In this document: piece by piece, positions 7,026-13,668 of the stretch
Layout of the letters: the number at the start of each line of letters is the position of its first letter
Numbering within the stretch: position 1 is the stretch's first letter
Assembly: GCA_910584935.1 (NCBI GenBank)
Contig: CAJUDU010000050.1
Location: 1 to 17,789, forward strand
Direction of reading: 5' to 3'
DNA: 17,789 nt
DNA from: an uncultured Butyricicoccus sp.
Lineage (GTDB): Bacteria > Bacillota > Clostridia > Oscillospirales > Butyricicoccaceae
The notes under the pieces: generated by a model
What the model was told of the DNA's origin: nothing
Seen by the model: the letters and a program-made list of their open reading frames with translations, nothing else
The model's database searches: none
Translations under genes and position numbers: made by a program

Positions 7026-7058
7026 GCCCTGCCGGGGAGGGCGAGCAGCTTTTGCTGC
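7026..7058 (-). other. Hairpins in the iolG leader
   Basis: The roughly 125-nt leader between the predicted transcription start (about 7105) and the iolG ATG contains two short hairpins: GCAGC/GCTGC around four bases (7045-7058) and GCCCT/AGGGC (7026-7042). No known riboswitch class is recognised. They may only separate the promoter from the ribosome binding site. Confidence 0.35.
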
Positions 7059-7111
7059 ATACCCTGCACGGGGGGATTTGGTGTGCCTTCATCTTTTCTT
7101 CTTCGATATCT

Positions 7112-7140
7112 ATTATAGCGCTGCGTTCACGAGAACGCAA
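7112..7140 (-). promoter_or_regulatory. Promoter and LacI-type operator of iolG-iolI
   Basis: On the minus strand TTGCGT (7135-7140), 17 bp and TATAAT (7112-7117) form the promoter. The 18-bp inverted repeat TGCGTTCACGAGAACGCA (7122-7139, one mismatched pair, central CG) overlaps the -35 and fills most of the spacer. A CG-centred palindrome of this size is typical for LacI-family repressors, and its position would block RNA polymerase. It matches 15 of 16 positions of the consensus GCGTTCACGTGAACGC built from this site and the one at 9409-9424. Confidence 0.8.
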
Positions 7141-7189
7141 GTAAAATCTAACCCGCAAAATATCTAAAGATTAGCGGAATGGTTTGGGC

Positions 7190-7560
7190 ATTGTGCCAGC
7201 TTTTTAACCCCTGCTGCACACCCCTGCACGCGGGCACGCTGCACGCGGCGTGCCAAAGGATGGAGGGGAACCAATGGTTCCCCTTCACCCTCTGGACTCC
7301 CGTTCCTCTCCTTTGGTTTCGTCGGTGGCAGCCTACGCATTTTTTCTGTGAAAAAAATGCTACCCGGCATGATGTTTCTGTGGATATATCCGTAAGGCTG
7401 CATGATGATGTGTGCAGGCTGTTCGGTCGGCATCCGAAGATGTTTGGATTGGGAAGAGTTGTTCCGTTTTCCCGCCGCGTTCCGCGGCGGTGGCTCCCTT
7501 TCGGAAGCCGCCCGCCCACCCACCCCCGCTTTGCCCAAATTGGGCAAGCGGGGGCGAAAA
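7190..7560. repeat. Highly structured non-coding region, candidate dispersed repeat element
   Basis: Between the iolG promoter and the symporter terminator lies DNA packed with hairpins: GGCACGC/GCGTGCC (7233-7254), GGGGAACC/GGTTCCCC (7265-7283) nested inside CCAAAGGA/TCCTTTGG (7253-7260 with 7309-7316), GCATTTTTT/AAAAAATGC (7337-7360), CCGCCGCG/CGCGGCGG (7472-7490), and a long CCCCCGCTT...AAGCGGGGG stem (7523-7554). Composition shifts to GC-rich. Overlapping open frames on both strands have no ribosome binding sites, are rich in Arg, Pro and Cys, and look accidental. It could be a dispersed palindromic repeat family or a structured RNA. No terminal inverted repeats or transposase are evident. 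Confidence 0.55.
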
Positions 7561-7602
7561 AAATAGGAAGAACCCCCGGTGTGCCCATAACACCGGAGGT
7601 TC
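7556..7602 (-). terminator. Intrinsic terminator of the symporter gene
   Basis: Arms at 7570-7582 and 7590-7602 form a 13-bp stem with a 7-nt loop. The one mismatch on the plus strand (C-A) becomes a G-U wobble in minus-strand RNA, so the hairpin is built for minus transcription. The following minus-strand bases are T-rich (TATTTTTTT). It ends about 90 nt after the symporter stop. Confidence 0.8.
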
Positions 7603-7689
7603 TCGAGAAGAAAAGTTAAGGAAGGAGGTAAAAACGTCTTATTATGAGGTGTAAAAAACGTTTTTTCGATATATTGAAGCGTTTGAGGT

Positions 7690-9354
7690 TTACGCTGCAA
7701 TACCAATTGGAGAGAAGAAGATGTAAATGCTGACAGCCAGGATAAGGCCAATAATTGCAACAACATGGCGGTATTTCCACGGTGTCAGGTCAACAACGCC
7801 AGCATTTGGAACGATAAATTCTTCTTCTGCTTTGAATTTGTTGAGGAACCACATAATCAGCATCAGTACAGGGAACAAAACAGCCTGTGCATATAAGTAG
7901 TGGATTGGGTTGTCAGTGCCAGGATAGCAAGGCGCAATCAGCAGGAATGCACCATAAATGACAACATTGATAACCGTGATCAGGATTGGGGTATACTTTG
8001 GCAGGCGGCGGAACATGAACACGCCCAAAACAGTGCACAGTACAGGCAGTGATACAAACTGGCTCATAGAGTTGAGGAAGGTTGTAATGCCGTTGGCGTA
8101 CATAACGAATGGGGAGATGATAATCGCAATAATGCCTGCGATAGTACCATAGATTTTACCAATTTTTACGCAGTGTACATCAGAGGCTTTCGGGTTGATG
8201 GAAGAGCGGTAAAGGTCAAGGGTAAACATGGTAGAAGCAGAGTTCAGTACCGAGTTAAACGAGGACAGGATTGCGCCGAACATAACCGCTGCGAAGAAGC
8301 CGAGGACTGGTTTCGGAACGATAGCGGCAATCAGGGCAGGATAAGCAAAGTCAATAGCGGAAGAATCAGCAGCAGCGAGCTTTTCCTGGATAGATGGCAG
8401 ATAGAATGCGATAATGCCAGGAAGAACCAGGTAAAGCGGACCCATGCACTTGAGGAAGCCGCAGAAAATAGCACCTTTCTGACCTTCCTTCAGGCTCTTT
8501 GCAGCCAGCGAACGCTGTACGAAAGATTGGTTTGTACACCACCAGTACAAGTTGTTGAAGAACATACCTGTGATGATAAGCGGCCAAGGCACTTCAGGTT
8601 CTGGCGCATTCCATGCGCTGACAGCGTTCATCTTGGTGGGGTCGGTTTTAATCAGGTACATAAAGCCGTCGACAATGCCAGTGCCATTGCCAAGTTCTTT
8701 GCTTAGTACAGCAAGACCGATAAACGGAATCATCAAACCGCCGATAATTAGACCAACGCCATTGATGGTATCGGATACAGCAACCGCTTTCAGACCGCCG
8801 AAGATCGCGTAGCAGCCGCCGATAATACCGATGATGACGCAAAGGATTGCAATTGCGGTGAATTTTGTGAGGTGGAACATACCGGAAATGTCGAAAATGT
8901 TCTCAAATACAACCGCACCGGAATACAAAATAACCGGCAGGTTCAAAATAGAGTACATGATAACGATAACCAGTGAGAACATGGTTTTGGTTTTCAGCCC
9001 ATAGCGTTGTTCCATCAGGGATGGGATGGTCATAGCGCCCATCTTGAGGTAACGCGGCAGGAAGTAATAAGCCAAAACAAGCAAGGTGAACATTGAGCCG
9101 ACTTCCCATGCAATCGGGCTCATATTGGTCAGCCAGCTTTGTCCGTTCAAACCGACAAGTTGTTCTGCGGAAAGGTTGGTCAGCAGCAGAGAACCTGCGA
9201 TAACAACGCCTGGCAAGCCGCGCCCCGCCAGAAAGTAGCCTTCAGCGGATTCGAGGTCATCACCTTTTGTCTTGATGCTTGAAACGATCGCAACCATTGC
9301 GGTGAAAAACAGGAACGAAATACCTGTCCAGACCATTGAATTCAAGAATGCCAT
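7690..9354 (-). CDS. SSS-family sodium:solute symporter, SGLT-like, probable inositol or sugar transporter
   Basis: A 554-residue membrane protein with about 14 transmembrane helices. It is very like Vibrio SGLT in the key regions: NLSAEQLVGLNGQSW (60-74, with the substrate-contacting Gln of the AEQ motif), the GGLKAVAVSDTIN segment, NLYWWCTNQSFVQRSLAAKS with the Asn of the sugar site, and GAILSSFNSVLNSAS, where the paired serines form the Na+ site. It should import a sugar or polyol together with sodium. ATG 9354 has GAGG about 10 nt upstream. The gene is transcribed toward iolG-iolI, has its own terminator, and a perfect 12-bp palindrome like the iolG operator lies upstream. Inositol is therefore the best substrate guess. 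Confidence 0.93.
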   Translation of the reverse strand: MAFLNSMVWTGISFLFFTAMVAIVSSIKTKGDDLESAEGYFLAGRGLPGVVIAGSLLLTNLSAEQLVGLNGQSWLTNMSPIAWEVGSMFTLLVLAYYFLPRYLKMGAMTIPSLMEQRYGLKTKTMFSLVIVIMYSILNLPVILYSGAVVFENIFDISGMFHLTKFTAIAILCVIIGIIGGCYAIFGGLKAVAVSDTINGVGLIIGGLMIPFIGLAVLSKELGNGTGIVDGFMYLIKTDPTKMNAVSAWNAPEPEVPWPLIITGMFFNNLYWWCTNQSFVQRSLAAKSLKEGQKGAIFCGFLKCMGPLYLVLPGIIAFYLPSIQEKLAAADSSAIDFAYPALIAAIVPKPVLGFFAAVMFGAILSSFNSVLNSASTMFTLDLYRSSINPKASDVHCVKIGKIYGTIAGIIAIIISPFVMYANGITTFLNSMSQFVSLPVLCTVLGVFMFRRLPKYTPILITVINVVIYGAFLLIAPCYPGTDNPIHYLYAQAVLFPVLMLIMWFLNKFKAEEEFIVPNAGVVDLTPWKYRHVVAIIGLILAVSIYIFFSPIGIAA

Positions 9355-9408
9355 AATTTCAGCCTCATTTCTGTAATCTTTTGTGAAGAAGAAAAGATGT
9401 CAGCATGA

Positions 9409-9424
9409 GTGTTCACGTGAACGC
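9409..9424. promoter_or_regulatory. LacI-type operator upstream of the symporter gene
   Basis: GTGTTCACGTGAACGC contains the perfect 12-bp palindrome GTTCACGTGAAC (9411-9422), centred 62 bp upstream of the symporter start. It shares 14 of 16 bases with the aligned iolG operator (7123-7138). A clear -35/-10 pair for the symporter was not found next to it. Confidence 0.75.
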
Positions 9425-9450
9425 GATGCCGGAAAATTTAACGCCTTGCG

Positions 9451-9466
9451 GTTTTCCGTGGCGTTC
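9451..9466. promoter_or_regulatory. Degenerate second operator upstream of the symporter gene
   Basis: GCGTTCGCGTGTTTGC matches 12 of 16 positions of the consensus and is centred 42 bp (four helical turns) from the site at 9409-9424. It could be an auxiliary site on the same DNA face, or chance. Confidence 0.4.
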
Positions 9467-9814
9467 GCGTGTTTGCGGTGCTGAAAACATAAATTTCGGC
9501 GGGTTCTTTTGGTCTGCCGTTCTTATGTTGTCTGTATATATGTTACTACGAACCGCAGGATTTCGCAACCCTTTTTTACATGATTTTTTCGCGGTGCGGG
9601 TTTTTCGTATGCTATGTCAGTTTTACGGTGGTGTATTTAGGTATTTTGTGCATGGGACTGCCATGTTTTGCGTGCATTATGCGTGCAGATTAATATACAA
9701 GGTGCATAATAAAAAGTATATTTTATCATACAATATGCAACAATACAAGTTGTGTTCCAGTGTTTGGAATCCAATAGGTGCTTTTCGGATGCACGCGGCA
9801 CGCAGCCGGCAAAG

Positions 9815-9844
9815 TTGAAAAGCTGCGCGTAGTTATGTTATAAT
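9815..9844 (+). promoter_or_regulatory. Sigma-A promoter of the second LacI-family gene
   Basis: TTGAAA (9815-9820), an 18-bp spacer and TATAAT (9839-9844) preceded by an extended TG (9836-9837). It lies about 80 bp before the chosen start codon. Confidence 0.8.
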
Positions 9845-9924
9845 GGTTATGAACAGAAAAGAGGCGGAAAACCGGGATTTTCCCATGGTTTCCATAGCTG
9901 AAATGAACAGAAAGGAAGATGCGG

Positions 9925-10977
9925 ATGTCTGTCACCTCCAAACAGATTGCAGAACTGGCTGGTGTATCCCGTGGTACAGTAGACCGTGCTCTGCACAATC
10001 GCGGGCGAGTGAACCCGGAAGTTGCACAGCGCATCCTCCAGCTTGCGGAGGAATTGGGTTATCAGCCAAATCCAATCGGGCGTGCGCTTGTAAAAAAGGC
10101 GCAGAGGTTTAAAATCGGGGTTATTTTGCAGTCAATCGAAACGCCAACCATGCAGATTGTTTCGCGCGGTGTGGCGCAGGCAGCGGAAGACCTGAAAAAT
10201 GCAGGGATAGAATTAAGCGTGCAGCAGATTCACCGGCTGGACACCGCGTTGCTTTTGGAATATATCGATCAGTTGTTGGCGGAGGGAGTATGTGCGTTGG
10301 CATTATCCGCAAGCAACGCGCCCGAAGTACGGGAACGTATCAATGAATTGCACGAAGCGGGCATACCAGTTGTGACATTAAATTCAGACGCGCCAGGCTG
10401 TGCGCGGATGTGTTTTATCGGCATGGATAATTACCGGGGCGGGCAGACCGCAGCGGGGCTAATGCATATGCTTTTGCCGGCAGGCGGCAAGATATTCCCC
10501 TTGGCAGGGCATTTGAACAACACGGCGCACAACAACCGCCTGACAGGATTTACTGACACATTGGCAGCGGAAAAGGCGGAAAACATAGAGATATTGCCAT
10601 TTCAACCCTGTTTTGACCGGGATGATTTTGCTTATGAAATCACCCAGCATGTGTTATCAGCCCATCCGGATTTGGGTGGGATTTATGTGGCAACCAATGG
10701 GCAGCTTGGCGTATGTGAAGCGGTACGGGATGCTGGACTGACTGAGCAGGTGCGGGTCATTGCGTTTGACTTAACGCCGCCCAACGATGATTTGCTGCGT
10801 GAAGGCAAAATCAGCATTCTGCTTGACCAGAATGCGTTTGAGCAAGGCTACCGCCCGCCGCTGCTGCTGCATGATTATTTGCTGCACCAGCGCGCGCCGG
10901 AACGGGAGATGATGTACACCGATATTCGAGTATGTACCCGGTATAATACGGGCGACCCAATTCACACCCGTCCATAG
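9925..10977 (+). CDS. LacI-family transcriptional regulator, probable regulator of the inositol genes
   Basis: A 350-residue regulator. The helix-turn-helix (residues 4-25) contains KQIAELAGVSRGTVDRAL, and the hinge ELGYQPNPIGRAL follows. The sensor domain of type-1 periplasmic-binding fold starts near residue 65 (IGVILQSIE), with GIPVVTLNSD and CFIGMDN. The ATG at 9925 is chosen because AAAGGA (9911-9916) is 8 nt upstream; an in-frame ATG at 9919 would be only 2 nt from it. The gene is divergent from the symporter, whose upstream region carries a LacI-type operator also found at iolG, so it is the strongest candidate for the iol-type repressor here. The paralogue at 168-1202 is the alternative. 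The CoA-transferase lies downstream with its own promoter. Confidence 0.93.
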   Translation: MSVTSKQIAELAGVSRGTVDRALHNRGRVNPEVAQRILQLAEELGYQPNPIGRALVKKAQRFKIGVILQSIETPTMQIVSRGVAQAAEDLKNAGIELSVQQIHRLDTALLLEYIDQLLAEGVCALALSASNAPEVRERINELHEAGIPVVTLNSDAPGCARMCFIGMDNYRGGQTAAGLMHMLLPAGGKIFPLAGHLNNTAHNNRLTGFTDTLAAEKAENIEILPFQPCFDRDDFAYEITQHVLSAHPDLGGIYVATNGQLGVCEAVRDAGLTEQVRVIAFDLTPPNDDLLREGKISILLDQNAFEQGYRPPLLLHDYLLHQRAPEREMMYTDIRVCTRYNTGDPIHTRP

Positions 10978-11090
10978 ACGGGGATGTGATAAATACTGTC
11001 ATTTTGGGTGCAGCCAGCTTATTTTTTGGTGAAATCTTGCGCGGGAATGTGCAATTGCTGTGGAATTTTGCGAACAATGGCAATGCGCCC

Positions 11091-11119
11091 TTGACGGTAT
11101 GCAAATAGATTGATATAAT
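11091..11119 (+). promoter_or_regulatory. Strong sigma-A promoter of the CoA-transferase gene
   Basis: TTGACG (11091-11096), a 17-bp spacer and TATAAT (11114-11119) with an extended TG. It is among the best promoters in the window, consistent with high expression of a central fermentation enzyme. Confidence 0.9.
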
Positions 11120-11164
11120 CTTAACAAACAAGGCGTATTGGAAATAAAAAAGGAGGTTTTCCCC

Positions 11165-12505
11165 ATGGATTACAAAGCGATGTATAGCCAAAAACTGACC
11201 ACGGCAGCGGAGGCAGTAAAGGTTGTCAAGAATGGCGATTGGGTAGATTATGGCTGGTGCGTTGGCACGCCGGATGTGCTTGACCGTGAAATGGCAAAAC
11301 GCCTGCCAGATATGTATGATGTCAATTTCCGGGGCGGCGTTTTAATGCGTGTGCCGGAGATTTACAAGATTGAAAACCCAGCGGAGCATATGACTTGGAA
11401 TTCCTGGCATATGTCGGGTATTGAACGCAAATTCATTGCAACAGGTGCGGGGTTTTATGGTTCCATGCGTTATTCCGAACTGCCGCGGTTTTATCGGGAG
11501 CACATTGGTCATGTGGATGTTGCCATGCTGCAAGTTGCGCCGATGGATAACCATGGTTATTTTAGTTTTGGGCCGCAAGCGTCGCATTTGCGTGCGATTT
11601 GTGATGTAGCGCAGGTAATCATTGTAGAAGTCAATGAAAATATGCCGCGTACCCTTGGCGGCATGGAAGATTGCATCCATATTTCCGAAGTTGACATGAT
11701 TGTAGAAGGTGACAATGCGCCAATGCCGGAAATGGGTTCTGTCCCAGCAACCGAAGTGGATAAAAAAGTGGCAGAAATCATTGTACCGGAAATCCCGAAT
11801 GGGGCTTGTCTGCAATTAGGCATTGGTGGTATGCCAAACACAGTCGGTTCAATGATTGCGGATTCCGACCTGAAAGATTTAGGCGTACATACAGAAATGT
11901 ATGTTGACGCATTTGTTGACATATCTATGGCAGGGAAAATCAACGGTTCCAAAAAGCGGATTGACCGTGGGCGTCAGGCATATGCGTTTGCGGCGGGCAC
12001 CAAAAAGCTGTATGATTTTCTGGATGACAACCCGCAGTGTGCGTCTGTGCCAGTAGATTATACCAATGATGTTGGTGTCATTGCGCAGATTGACAATTTT
12101 ATTTCGATTAACAATGCGGTAGATATTGATTTATATGGGCAGGTAAATGCGGAATCTGCTGGTATCAAGCAGATTTCAGGCACAGGTGGACAGCTTGACT
12201 TTGTCATGGGGGCATATTTGTCCAGAGGCGGCAAGAGTTTTATTTGCCTGTCTTCAACCTTCAAACAGAAAGATGGAACGGTTGCGTCCCGTATCCGTCC
12301 AACCTTGTCAAATGGTTCTATTGTCACGGATACCCGTTCTTCTGTGCATTATATTGTTACAGAATTTGGCATGGTTTGTTTAAAAGGCAAATCTTCTTGG
12401 GAACGTGCGGAAGCGTTAATTTCCATTGCACATCCAGATTTCCGGGAACAGCTAATTGCTGACGCGGAAAAGATGCACATTTGGAAGCGGTCAAACAAGC
12501 GTTAA
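11165..12505 (+). CDS. but: Butyryl-CoA:acetate CoA-transferase-type enzyme
   Basis: A 446-residue family I CoA-transferase of the acetyl-CoA hydrolase/transferase type. It should move CoA from butyryl-CoA (or propionyl- or 4-hydroxybutyryl-CoA) to acetate, the last step of butyrate formation in many gut Clostridia. The predicted catalytic glutamate is E244 in VHTEMYVDAF. The CoA-binding loop is GTGGQLDFVMGA (339-350), and GGKSFICLSSTF follows. WNSWHMSGIERKF and AGIKQISG match butyryl-CoA transferases of Roseburia and Faecalibacterium as I remember them. ATG 11165 has AAGGAGG 8 nt upstream; a TTG at 11138 is in frame but precedes the ribosome binding site. It is monocistronic with a strong promoter and terminator. 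Chain-length preference cannot be read from sequence alone. Confidence 0.9.
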   Translation: MDYKAMYSQKLTTAAEAVKVVKNGDWVDYGWCVGTPDVLDREMAKRLPDMYDVNFRGGVLMRVPEIYKIENPAEHMTWNSWHMSGIERKFIATGAGFYGSMRYSELPRFYREHIGHVDVAMLQVAPMDNHGYFSFGPQASHLRAICDVAQVIIVEVNENMPRTLGGMEDCIHISEVDMIVEGDNAPMPEMGSVPATEVDKKVAEIIVPEIPNGACLQLGIGGMPNTVGSMIADSDLKDLGVHTEMYVDAFVDISMAGKINGSKKRIDRGRQAYAFAAGTKKLYDFLDDNPQCASVPVDYTNDVGVIAQIDNFISINNAVDIDLYGQVNAESAGIKQISGTGGQLDFVMGAYLSRGGKSFICLSSTFKQKDGTVASRIRPTLSNGSIVTDTRSSVHYIVTEFGMVCLKGKSSWERAEALISIAHPDFREQLIADAEKMHIWKRSNKR

Positions 12506-12518
12506 AATCATAAAAAAT

Positions 12519-12562
12519 AAATGCCTTTGCCAGCATAAAGGGTTGGCAAAGGCATTTTATTT
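12519..12562 (+). terminator. Intrinsic terminator of the CoA-transferase gene
   Basis: A perfect 14-bp stem (AAATGCCTTTGCCA 12519-12532 and its complement 12544-12557) with an 11-nt loop and a TATTT tail, starting 13 bp after the stop. Confidence 0.92.
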
Positions 12563-12576
12563 GCGTGGGAAGCGGG

Positions 12577-12582
12577 TATAAT
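12577..12582 (+). promoter_or_regulatory. Possible -10 box of the small-protein gene
   Basis: A perfect TATAAT lies about 40 bp before the start codon. No good -35 is seen; the appropriate position falls in the T-rich tail of the preceding terminator. TATACT at 12598-12603 is an alternative -10. Confidence 0.35.
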
Positions 12583-12622
12583 CTTTCTGGACAGGCATAT
12601 ACTAAGGGCGAGGTGATAAACA

Positions 12623-12817
12623 TTGATAAACGAACCGATTTCCAGCCGGGAAGAAAACTTATATGATTGTGTGCAGAGTTTAATTTCTGCCGAGCCGCGT
12701 GCCCGGGACTATTATTTGTCATTGGATGAGCGGGAACAGGGTGAAGTCATCCTGCACGCAGACAGTGTATGTTCTTTTGAACGAATGCAAAATTTTGTGC
12801 GCAATATGCGCGGCTGA
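12623..12817 (+). CDS. Small hypothetical protein, 64 residues
   Basis: I do not recognise the family. The protein is acidic, soluble and probably mostly helical, with no signal peptide or membrane segment (for example REENLYDCVQSLISAEP and SLDEREQGEVILHADS). The start is TTG 12623, preceded by GAGGTGAT (12610-12617) at 5 nt, a close match to the anti-Shine-Dalgarno complement; this is the main support for translation. It sits between the CoA-transferase terminator and a bidirectional terminator, as an independent unit convergent with the HAD gene. Confidence 0.65.
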   Translation: MINEPISSREENLYDCVQSLISAEPRARDYYLSLDEREQGEVILHADSVCSFERMQNFVRNMRG

Positions 12818-12834
12818 CAGCTAAAGAAAAAGGT

Positions 12835-12880
12835 TGCGTATGGTTCAAAGGTTATGATATAGAACCATACGCATCATTTT
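12835..12880. terminator. Bidirectional terminator overlapping the end of the HAD gene
   Basis: A 12-bp stem (TGCGTATGGTTC 12835-12846 and GAACCATACGCA 12862-12873) with a 15-nt loop. The right arm encodes the last residues of the minus-strand HAD protein, and its stop codon (12852-12854) lies in the loop. The minus-strand tail is CCTTTTTCTTT; the plus-strand tail is the weaker TCATTTT. Confidence 0.75.
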
Positions 12881-13631
12881 CGATAAGTGTCAAAATTTGT
12901 TCTAGCAGCACATCCGAGAATATCCCATCACTGGCAGGCAGCAGCCTGCCGGTTTGGTTGGCATGGGGCTGATAATCCAGTGATTCCGGATAAAAGGCAA
13001 AATCGGCGGCGGCAAGCAGCGGGATATCAAACCGGCTGTCGCCAGCCGCTACAACGGGCATCCCAGGGAAACGCGCCCGCAGGCGCTGTATAGCCCTGCC
13101 TTTGTTTAGGGCTTCCGGCAATACATAAATCTTCTGCCCGCCGGAATAGACCCGTTCTGGCGGCAGTACGGTGCATAGCCGTGTCATAGTTGCTGGGACA
13201 TCACTGCTTTTTGTAAACACAAACAGCCCATCCACCCGCCGCACCTCAAGGGTACGGTTTGGGTCAGTTTGCAATATTTTTTCTGCGGTACATAAATCTG
13301 CTTCCGCGGGTGCGGCAAGCGCGTTAGACTGTGCGAACCACTCCGCGTCAGGCAGTCCATCAAGCAACAGGCTGCCGCCATTGGATACCAGTGCAAAAGC
13401 TGGTGTCCAGTCTGGATGGAAACAAATCCGCTGATACTGTGCAATGGAACGGGTAGACACAGGAACAAAAATAGTTCTATGATAGATTTCATCCAGCAGT
13501 TCTTGGGTATGCCGTGTCATAAAGGATACAATACGCCCGTCATATAATTCCACAGGGATTTTATCCGTACCGATATCATGCCGGTGAGAATAAATTAACG
13601 TGTTATCCAAATCGCAGGCAAATAAAAGCAT
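12852..13631 (-). CDS. HAD-superfamily hydrolase (HAD-IIB/Cof-like phosphatase)
   Basis: A 259-residue cytoplasmic phosphatase. Motif I is CDLDNTL (D7 nucleophile, D9 acid), motif II is PVSTRS (S59/T60), motif III lysine is K177 (LNKGRA), and motif IV is AAGDSRFDIPLL (D198, D202). The insert between motifs II and III (about residues 85-165) is a C2-type cap as in Cof and sucrose-phosphate phosphatase proteins, which act on small phosphorylated metabolites. ATG 13631 has AAAGG about 11 nt upstream. It lies 37 bp after the GNAT gene and is probably co-transcribed with it. HAD enzymes accompany terD genes in described Ter neighbourhoods, so a role in that system is possible but not proven. Confidence 0.88.
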   Translation of the reverse strand: MLLFACDLDNTLIYSHRHDIGTDKIPVELYDGRIVSFMTRHTQELLDEIYHRTIFVPVSTRSIAQYQRICFHPDWTPAFALVSNGGSLLLDGLPDAEWFAQSNALAAPAEADLCTAEKILQTDPNRTLEVRRVDGLFVFTKSSDVPATMTRLCTVLPPERVYSGGQKIYVLPEALNKGRAIQRLRARFPGMPVVAAGDSRFDIPLLAAADFAFYPESLDYQPHANQTGRLLPASDGIFSDVLLEQILTLIENDAYGSIS

Positions 13632-13668
13632 AGGAGCACGCCTTTCAAGTAGGGTTTAAATTTATATT

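Larger units (their letters stand above)
9355..9924. other. Divergent intergenic region between the symporter and the second regulator
   Basis: This 570-bp stretch holds the two operator-like palindromes, the regulator promoter at 9815-9844, and a direct repeat TGCGTGCA (9669-9676 and 9680-9687, 11-bp period). A plus-strand open frame of 137 codons (9405-9818) has no ribosome binding site and no recognisable domain, so it is not called. No terminator or RNA gene is evident. Confidence 0.6.

Noticed and set aside
5024..7118. Long plus-strand frames opposite iolI and iolG (285 and 335 codons)
   Set aside because: They are antisense shadows of two well supported enzymes and lack ribosome binding sites and family features.
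7653..7666. Palindrome of six A, CG, six T after the symporter stop
   Set aside because: It is a simple A/T-run palindrome too weak to be a terminator or operator on its own. The real terminator is at 7556-7602.
7622..7733. AAGGAGGT (7622-7629) followed by a plus-strand 29-residue very basic frame from ATG 7644
   Set aside because: The spacing of 14 nt is too long, the frame runs antisense into the symporter end, and no promoter is visible. It is probably chance, although the Shine-Dalgarno match is striking.
7148..7766. Long overlapping open frames on both strands in the structured region
   Set aside because: They lack ribosome binding sites, overlap each other in several frames, are rich in Arg, Pro and Cys and follow the hairpins; the terminator and symporter end fall inside them.
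9405..9818. 137-codon plus-strand frame in the symporter-regulator gap
   Set aside because: It has no ribosome binding site or domain, spans the operators and the repeat region, and has an uneven composition.
10967..10982. CCCGTC/GACGGG hairpin at the end of the second regulator gene, considered as terminator
   Set aside because: The stem is only 6 bp and no T-tract follows.
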